From assembly GCA_029851415.1 (NCBI GenBank), contig CM056741.1:145750522-145814521 (forward strand): a stretch of DNA of 64,000 nt, written 5' to 3'. Position 1 is the first letter of the stretch, and every line of letters starts with the position of its first letter. The stretch comes from Eretmocerus hayati. Its lineage: Eukaryota > Arthropoda > Insecta > Hymenoptera > Aphelinidae. Below the pieces are notes generated by a model. That model did no database searches, was not told the origin of the DNA, and was given only the letters and a program-made list of their open reading frames with translations. Below are positions 57,834 through 64,000 of this stretch, piece after piece. A program made the translations under genes and the position numbers.

Positions 57834-60294
57834 GTAAGTGTACCCAACATGCTCCCCCCCCCCCTTAACCCATTTTGTCTATAGTTTTGACCTACTTAAA
57901 TATTTTTCTACGTACTTTATTGCATTTTGAAGCTCGCTCCAAGATCTTGAAAATGAGCTGGTAGGTCAAATTTTGATTAACCAGAACCGAGCTATCTCGA
58001 TTTCTCCAAGTAGTGCCCTTTGCGAGTTTGCGAACGGGTGTACTCAACATGTCCCCATTAAGCATTTTCTCCACAACTCTGGTTTACCTCAACATTTTTC
58101 ACCTTTAGCTCTTTCTGAAGCTTGTGTCGAGACCTTCAAGATACGCTAAAATACTTTAATACGTATGTACGTCTAATTTTAATCAACTGGAGTCAAGTTG
58201 TCTTATTTTCCCCAAAAGAAACGATGACAATCGTCGGCACGGTGTCCTTGAACCAACTTTAAATGAGTCGGAAGACCACCTCGCCAAATATTTTCTTAAA
58301 TGGTTGTTCAGGGCTCGAATAACATCTTCCAACTGTTTTTAAAATCGCCTACGTTAGAATTTTCAAATAAATCAACTTTTATGATTTTTTTGAAAAAATT
58401 GTCAAAAAACGACTTTGACACGCTTTGGTGATGATGAACGCTCAGTTATATGCTTCAAATTTCACAAAAATTTCGTCACAAAGTGCAGATGGTTCATGAC
58501 ACTCTATCCCAAACTATTCGCAATGTAATACGTAGAGGAAGGGATAGGCTTCGTGAGCTGTGACTAATGCTCGGGTAGAGAGTCAGATATGGCGAATATA
58601 GAAAGGTCCACCTATCTATATTGGGAAATTTGTCGTCTGCTCACGGCTCTGTCTTCTTCTTACTCATATTGGTCCTAATAATATGTACACAATGCCTTGG
58701 ACTCTCGGCAAGGTCCTCATTGCGCAACAAGAGCTCTCACTCCGGTTCTGGAGAGCTTGCAGATGTGTCATACCTGCTCCACATTTCACATTTGAGCGGA
58801 GGGGGTAGCTCTATCGTAGTTCTAAGATGCCATGTGCTTGCTCTCATGAAGAGAATCGACTCAAATTTTGGGTATTGTGCATGGAAAAGGAGGTGGGAGT
58901 GCAGAAGCTGAGAAGAGACATGGAAGACCGCTCCAAAAATGCTCAGCGATTGACGGGCAGGATGATCAAATACCTTCATCTATATGTCAGACATAGGTAA
59001 GTCAGATAGGTCGATCTATCATTCTGACCGTCAATCGCTGAACATTTTTGGAGCGGTCTTCCATGTCTCTTCTCAGCTTCTGCACTCCCACCTCCTTTTC
59101 CATGCACAATACCCAAAATTTGAGTCGATTCTCTTCATGAGAGCAAGCACATGGCATCTTAGAACTACGATAGAGCTACCCCCTCCGCTCAAATGTGAAA
59201 TGTGGAGCAGGTATGACACATCTGCAAGCTCTCCAGAACCGGAGTGAGAGCTTTTGTTCGCAATGAGGACCTTGCCGAGAGTCCAAGGCATTGTGTACAT
59301 ATTATTAGGACCAATATGAGTAAGAAGAAGACAGAGCCGTGAGCAGACGACAAATTTCTCAATATAGATAGGTGGACCTTTCTATATTCGCCATATCTGA
59401 CTCTCTACCCAAGCATTAGTCACAGCTCACGAAGCCTATCCCTTCCTCTACGTATTACATTGCGAATCGTTTGGGAAAGAGTGTCATGAACCATCTGCAC
59501 TTTGTGACGAAATTTTTGTGAAATTTGAAGCATATAACTGAGCGTTCATCATCACCAAAGCGTGTCAAAGTCGTTTTTTGACAATTTTTTCAAAAAAATC
59601 ATAAAAGTTGATTTATTTGAAAATTCTAACGTAGGCGATTTTAAAAACAGTTGGAAGATGTTATTCGAGCCCTGAACAACCATTTAAGAAAATATTTGGC
59701 GAGGTGGTCTTCCGACTCATTTAAAGTTGGTTCAAGGACACCGTGTCGGTAAAGAGCATGAAATCGTTTTTATAGCTGTGCCACCACATGAGAAGCTTTT
59801 CGCCGGCCCAAAACACCTATTTCAACCTAGTTTGATGTGAATAACACATTCTCAGTGGTGAAAAAAGTCTTACTATGCACTCCCTTTCGAGGTAACCACA
59901 TGGGGGGCGTGTTGGGTATACACCACTTTGGCCTTCATGTTTTGCAACCGATCACAGTATTTTGCTCATAAATTCGTTGCAAATAAAATTTTTGCAATTG
60001 AAAGAAACGTATCTTGAAGGTCTTAAAAAAAGAAATCGAATGCGTCAAAGTACGTTGAGATTGGTCGGACCAAAAAATGTTGGCATCAGTTTTACTAAAC
60101 GCGATTTTCTTGGCTATTTTCAAGTGTGCAAACACAAAAAAATGCAAAAACTCACTTCATGTTTTCTGCGAAACGCGTCCAAATGATCAATTTTCTCATA
60201 TATCAACTTAACAAACGTAATAAAAAATTGCGCGTACGTCAACGAGTACCCAGTTCTGAGATCGACATATAGGGACATGTTGGGTACACTTACC
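57834..60294. mobile_element. GGTAAGTGTAC element interrupted by a large fold-back
   Basis: Starts GTAAGTGTACCCAACATGCT and ends ...CATGTTGGGTACACTTAC. Subtracting the nested 1.5-kb palindrome leaves about 0.95 kb, matching the copies at 34065 and 41099. C-rich tract near 57848. Confidence 0.7.
58235..59748. mobile_element. 1.5-kb near-perfect palindrome
   Basis: Left arm 58235 to about 58957 and right arm about 59026 to 59748 are reverse complements with very few mismatches (e.g. 'cggtgtccttgaaccaactt' against 'aagttggttcaaggacaccg'), around a spacer of about 70 bp. The mirrored open frames at 58737-58979 and 58984-59247 are products of the symmetry, not genes. Confidence 0.85.
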
Positions 60295-60668
60295 TCATAT
60301 CATTCTTTAACATAGGCTCATAAGGCGAGCCCACAAGGGCAACACCAAAAATTCTTGGATACAGCTCGGAAACGCTTGAGAATTAGGATCTATTGTTGGT
60401 ATCTTCTCTTATTGCTAAAGGAAGACTATTCCCAGGGTTTCAGTCAAGTCTGCGAGCCAGATTTGAAACACTCTCCTATTGAGTTCCTGAAAATTGCCAA
60501 CTTACACTCACAAAAAACGTAAAAAGAAAGTCGGGTCGAGCTTTGCATTTTGCATAATTCACTCGCAAGTTTCATAAGAGAATGCTGGCTCTGCATGCAC
60601 CACCCGAGCTAAGCTTATCTGAAAAACTGAACGCAAAGTGAATGAAATGATACTAAACATTTATATTA

Positions 60669-61609
60669 GGGTGGGCCGAAAAAGGGCTTTTTTCGGAAAT
60701 TGATACGCCCTAGCGTGGAAATGTTGTGTTTGTACATATAGATGTGAAAAAAATTTTGCTGGACGCTGAGAAATGAGATTTTAGGTCCCAGCAAGAGCCA
60801 TCAAGCTTTTATCAAAATTAACGCAGGTTTAAATGGGAATGTGCCTAATTCGGCACTTTTTTCTTCCTAACTATGCTCGCATTTTTGGCGCATCCAAGCA
60901 TTTTCCAACGTACTTTAGCTCATTTTGAAGCTTGTTCCAAAACCTACAAAATGAGCTAAAGTACGTCCAATTTCGACTAACCCGAGCCAATCTATCTCAA
61001 CTTTTCCATTGTGAGTTTTGAAAGGAGTGAGGCGGGAGGGAGAAGTCGCTTATTTTCGGATTTTTCAAAACTCATCACTTTTTAAAAAAATTGAGATAGA
61101 TTGGTTCGGATTAGTCGAAATTGGACGTACTTGAGCTCATTTTGTTGGTTTTGGAACAAGCTTGAAGATGAGCTAAAGTACGTTGGAAAATGTTTAGATG
61201 CACCAGAAATACAGGCAAAGTTTGAAAGGAGAATCTCCCTATTTTTGGGATTTTTAATGATGATCACCTTTTGAAAAAATTGAGATAGGTTGGCTCGGGT
61301 TAGTCGAAATTGGACGTACTTAACTTATTTTGTAGGTTTTGGAACAAGCTTTGAAATGAGCTAAAGTACGTTGGAAAATGCTTGAATGCACCAGAAATGC
61401 GAGCAAAGTTAGGAAGAAAAAAGTGCCGGATTAGGCACATTCCCATTTAAACCTGCGTTAATTTTGATAAAAGCTTGATGGCTCTTGCTGGGACCTAGAA
61501 TCTCATTTCTTAGCGTCGAGCAAAATTTTTTCCACATCTGTATGTACAAACACAACATTTCCACGCCAGGACGTATCGATTTTCGAAAAAAGCCCTTTTC
61601 GGCCCACCC
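60669..61609. mobile_element. TA-flanked fold-back, GGGTGGGCC termini
   Basis: TA|GGGTGGGCCGAAAAAGGG at the left mirrors CCCTTTTCGGCCCACCC|TA at the right. The arms extend for about 200 bp ('acctgcgttaattttgat' in both), and the middle contains several copies of 'gagctaaagtacgt' in both orientations. Non-coding. Confidence 0.75.
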
Positions 61610-61969
61610 TAATTTATATACAGAAAGGCTATGAGTGCGTCCACGTCGAGGTAGGAAATGCCCGACTCTGCATCACAAGGCGCGAAAATTGAGAGGAGGC
61701 ATAAATCAAGGGCCAACTCTTCCGTGTGCTGTTGGACACGTATAACTGAATGCGCTTGTGAAAATTTTCGAAATCGCTGGCGTTGCCGAGCTGTCTCGTA
61801 CTGATGCGAGCCGCAGACTAAAAATCACGCCATATTACACGTAAACACTCATACATGGAAGGCGCACATCGAGAAATCGAGGCGAATTCCTTGCCATTAG
61901 CGCCTATGCTTTTAGATGGCTGCTAGCGACCAAGAGTCTGTTTTGATTTCTCGCTGTGCGGCGGCTCCC

Positions 61970-63640
61970 GACCAGAATGGTATAAGTCCATTTTGGTGAA
62001 AATTGAGTTTTTGACGAGAAACGATAGGGAATATATGCAAAAACATGTACGTGCAACTCCGGGAGTGAAAATGCGTGTTGACGCATCACAAGTGACATAA
62101 CCGTTTTTGGTGGGAAAAAAGTTTCGACTTATTTTGGGGACCAGAGCGGTATAAGTCCATGCTTGAGCACGTAAACATCACTTCCGCACCTCGTATCCTT
62201 CATTACAGTGTTCCTGTGGGCTACGTAAAGTAGTAGCAACCTCCAGAAACTGGAATTTAGGGGCCCTATGTTGTGGGGTGGTTGCATCGAGTCGTTGAAG
62301 TGTTAGCAATTCGAACTTCATCGCTCCCTTCTTCACGCTCTTACGTGCGAAAAAGCCTCGATCAGGATTCTGTGGGCGTCCGCAAGCATATCTGATCGTG
62401 ACCTTGTTGGGGGTTCTAAATTGGACTTTTGGCATCTTACATCGTCAGTAACGAGACCTGATTTACAGGGTCAGTCGAAGAAATTGAGTCGATAGAGCAA
62501 TCGATTTTGAACTAGCTATCGTTAATGTTTTTCATCATTTCTTCAGAGATACGATCTTTTCGGACCGAGTAACTGCATCCAAGATAAAGACAATCTCAAT
62601 AATCTATATACATGGTTTCTTATTAAAAGCATGTATGACGGAGAATACCTATACTCATCGGAAAGTAGACATGTCGTATTCACAATTATTCCGGGGAATC
62701 ATTTTGGATATCATCACCTTGCACTGTCAGTATCCGTAATTATCCAACTGTCAGCTCGATTCTTCTGCTAGTTACAAATAAATCTCATTGTGGTAGATAC
62801 TGAGCGTAAAGAATATTGGACTCCTCGAATTAAGCTACCTCCAACTAATTTGAACCCCATTATTATATATTTTTCATCAACATCAGTGTGAATTTATCAG
62901 CAGAAATTTCGTACTTTACTACTTCCTAAACACTATAGCGTATGAATTAGGCTGATTGAATGGATACGTGTCGACTGAAACCCTCGAATACGGGCCCGTG
63001 GGCTGCAATCTTAAAAATATTATCGATTACAGTTGTGGTACTTCAAATGAAACCTGTTTGGTAAGATCCGTCGATGTAAACTGATTATGTTTCATGAACA
63101 CTAGCAAATATCTTCACCAACACCTAGACATAAAAGCTCCCAGTCGACAATTTCAGAAATAAACATCAACTCATACCGTTCTGGCCCCCAAAATTTTTCA
63201 ACTTTTTTCCGCCAAAAACGGTATAAGTCCACATTTTTCAACGTTTTTTGGCCCATAACGGGTTAAAATTATACTTTCTCGACATTTTTTGATCCAACAC
63301 AGTCAAACTTGATTCGCCTCTCTACTTTCTTTGGTCCAGAACGGTATAAGTCCACTTCAAAAGAAATGATGGACTTACACCGTTCTGGTCCGGGAAAAAA
63401 GTCGAGAAAATTTGGGGACCAGAACGGTATAAGTCCATTTTTCATTGCAAAATAGTGCGTCAAAAGTGTAAACAATTGAAAATGATTACGCCCCCTGCAT
63501 AAATGTCGTAAAAACACACTCATTACATGGTAAATGAAGCATAATTACTGCAAATGACAATCCAAGTTTTCTATCGTCAGAAAATTTTGAAGCTAATTTG
63601 CCAGGAATGGGAAAAATGGACTTATACCGTTGTGGTCCGG
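61970..63640. repeat. Cluster of GGTATAAGTCCA motifs, possible element
   Basis: The phrase 'ccagaacggtataagtccat' or close variants occurs near 61975, 62145, 63220, 63340 and 63425, and its complement near 63175, 63370 and 63617. The outermost copies (CGACCAGAATGGTATAAGTC and GACTTATACCGTTGTGGTCC without its first bases) face each other like terminal repeats. Between them are a minus-strand 85-codon frame (62178-62435) and some open sequence near 62545-63080, neither recognised. Confidence 0.45.
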
Positions 63641-64000
63641 AGCCGTCCACATGTGTTTGAGCTGTGTGAACCATCAGATGTAAATGATCTCGATTGGAAG
63701 GATAGTAAACGATTGAAATAACATTGCGCACGATGAATATTTGTTCAACCAGAATATTTAATATATTCCCTTTGGTTCTGATATTCATGTCGACGAAAAG
63801 AGTTTAGTGTAAATATGTTTGACTGATCTGCATCATGATCATGGTATGAAGTCTGGATATTCAAAGCACCGTCAAGTGCATGACGATAATAACTGTTGAT
63901 CGGTTTGCTCTTACAGATTTCAGGAAATATTCATTTTTCTGTATTGATCTAATCGTGAATCAATTCAACACAGGTCTTAAATCCCTATCAAGGTGACGGA
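63641..64000. other. No recognisable feature
   Basis: Short AT-rich end of the window without a gene or repeat boundary I can support. Confidence 0.4.

Noticed and set aside
58621..59300. Paired open frames with a hydrophobic start
   Set aside because: They are mirror images produced by the palindrome at 58235-59748.
62540..63080. 3' exons of the multicopper oxidase
   Set aside because: Open stretches with fair codon-like composition, but no HPFHLHG or HCH copper motif and several stops in the best frame. The resemblance is too weak.

Overview
The window is animal nuclear DNA and almost certainly from an insect. It has short GT-AG introns, two full-length seven-exon odorant receptor (7tm_6 family) genes, an insect-type laccase-like multicopper oxidase, and very dense DNA transposons and fold-back repeats. 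The receptor family and the large share of miniature inverted-repeat elements (MITEs) fit Hymenoptera best, but that is inference. There is no operon structure and no bacterial or CRISPR feature.

Layout. 1-12.8 kb holds no gene I can recognise. It carries several palindromic MITEs (one nested inside another), a tRNA-derived SINE and a 196-bp hAT MITE with a perfect 8-bp target duplication. 12.8-24.2 kb is odorant receptor gene 1 (minus strand, 403 aa). Its last intron contains a piggyBac-like element that in turn carries a hAT transposon with an uninterrupted three-exon transposase (808 aa). 24.2-35.2 kb is intergenic: two short-period satellites, a Tc1/mariner-type MITE, a 5.0-kb Gypsy LTR retrotransposon with both LTRs but a gutted pol, and further TA-flanked elements. 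35.2-45.5 kb is odorant receptor gene 2 (minus strand, 401 aa). It is a tandem duplicate with the same exon sizes and phases, and its introns carry a pogo-like MITE and a 4.5-kb nested fold-back. 46.0-48.1 kb is a CGTACG-rich minisatellite with a period of about 100 bp. 49.3-57.3 kb is a multicopper oxidase gene (plus strand) that looks dead: one frameshift, one premature stop and no recognisable 3' exons. A 3.4-kb Ginger/KRBA2-like integrase transposon sits in its first intron. 57.8-64 kb is mostly nested inverted-repeat elements.

How the parts relate. The two receptors are paralogues that duplicated together with flanking DNA, since blocks of the 5' flank of gene 1 recur upstream of gene 2. 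They therefore act as internal controls for each other: an insertion in one intron can be compared with the empty site in the other. The most unusual sequence signals are a strictly 20-bp-phased array of TTACGTAA palindromes just upstream of the TATA box in the Gypsy LTR (the two LTRs differ by one 20-bp unit), a 10-bp-period satellite that reverses orientation midway, the CGTACG minisatellite, and the apparently intact nested hAT element.

All calls come from reading the sequence by eye. Family names rest on motif recognition, not on searches.
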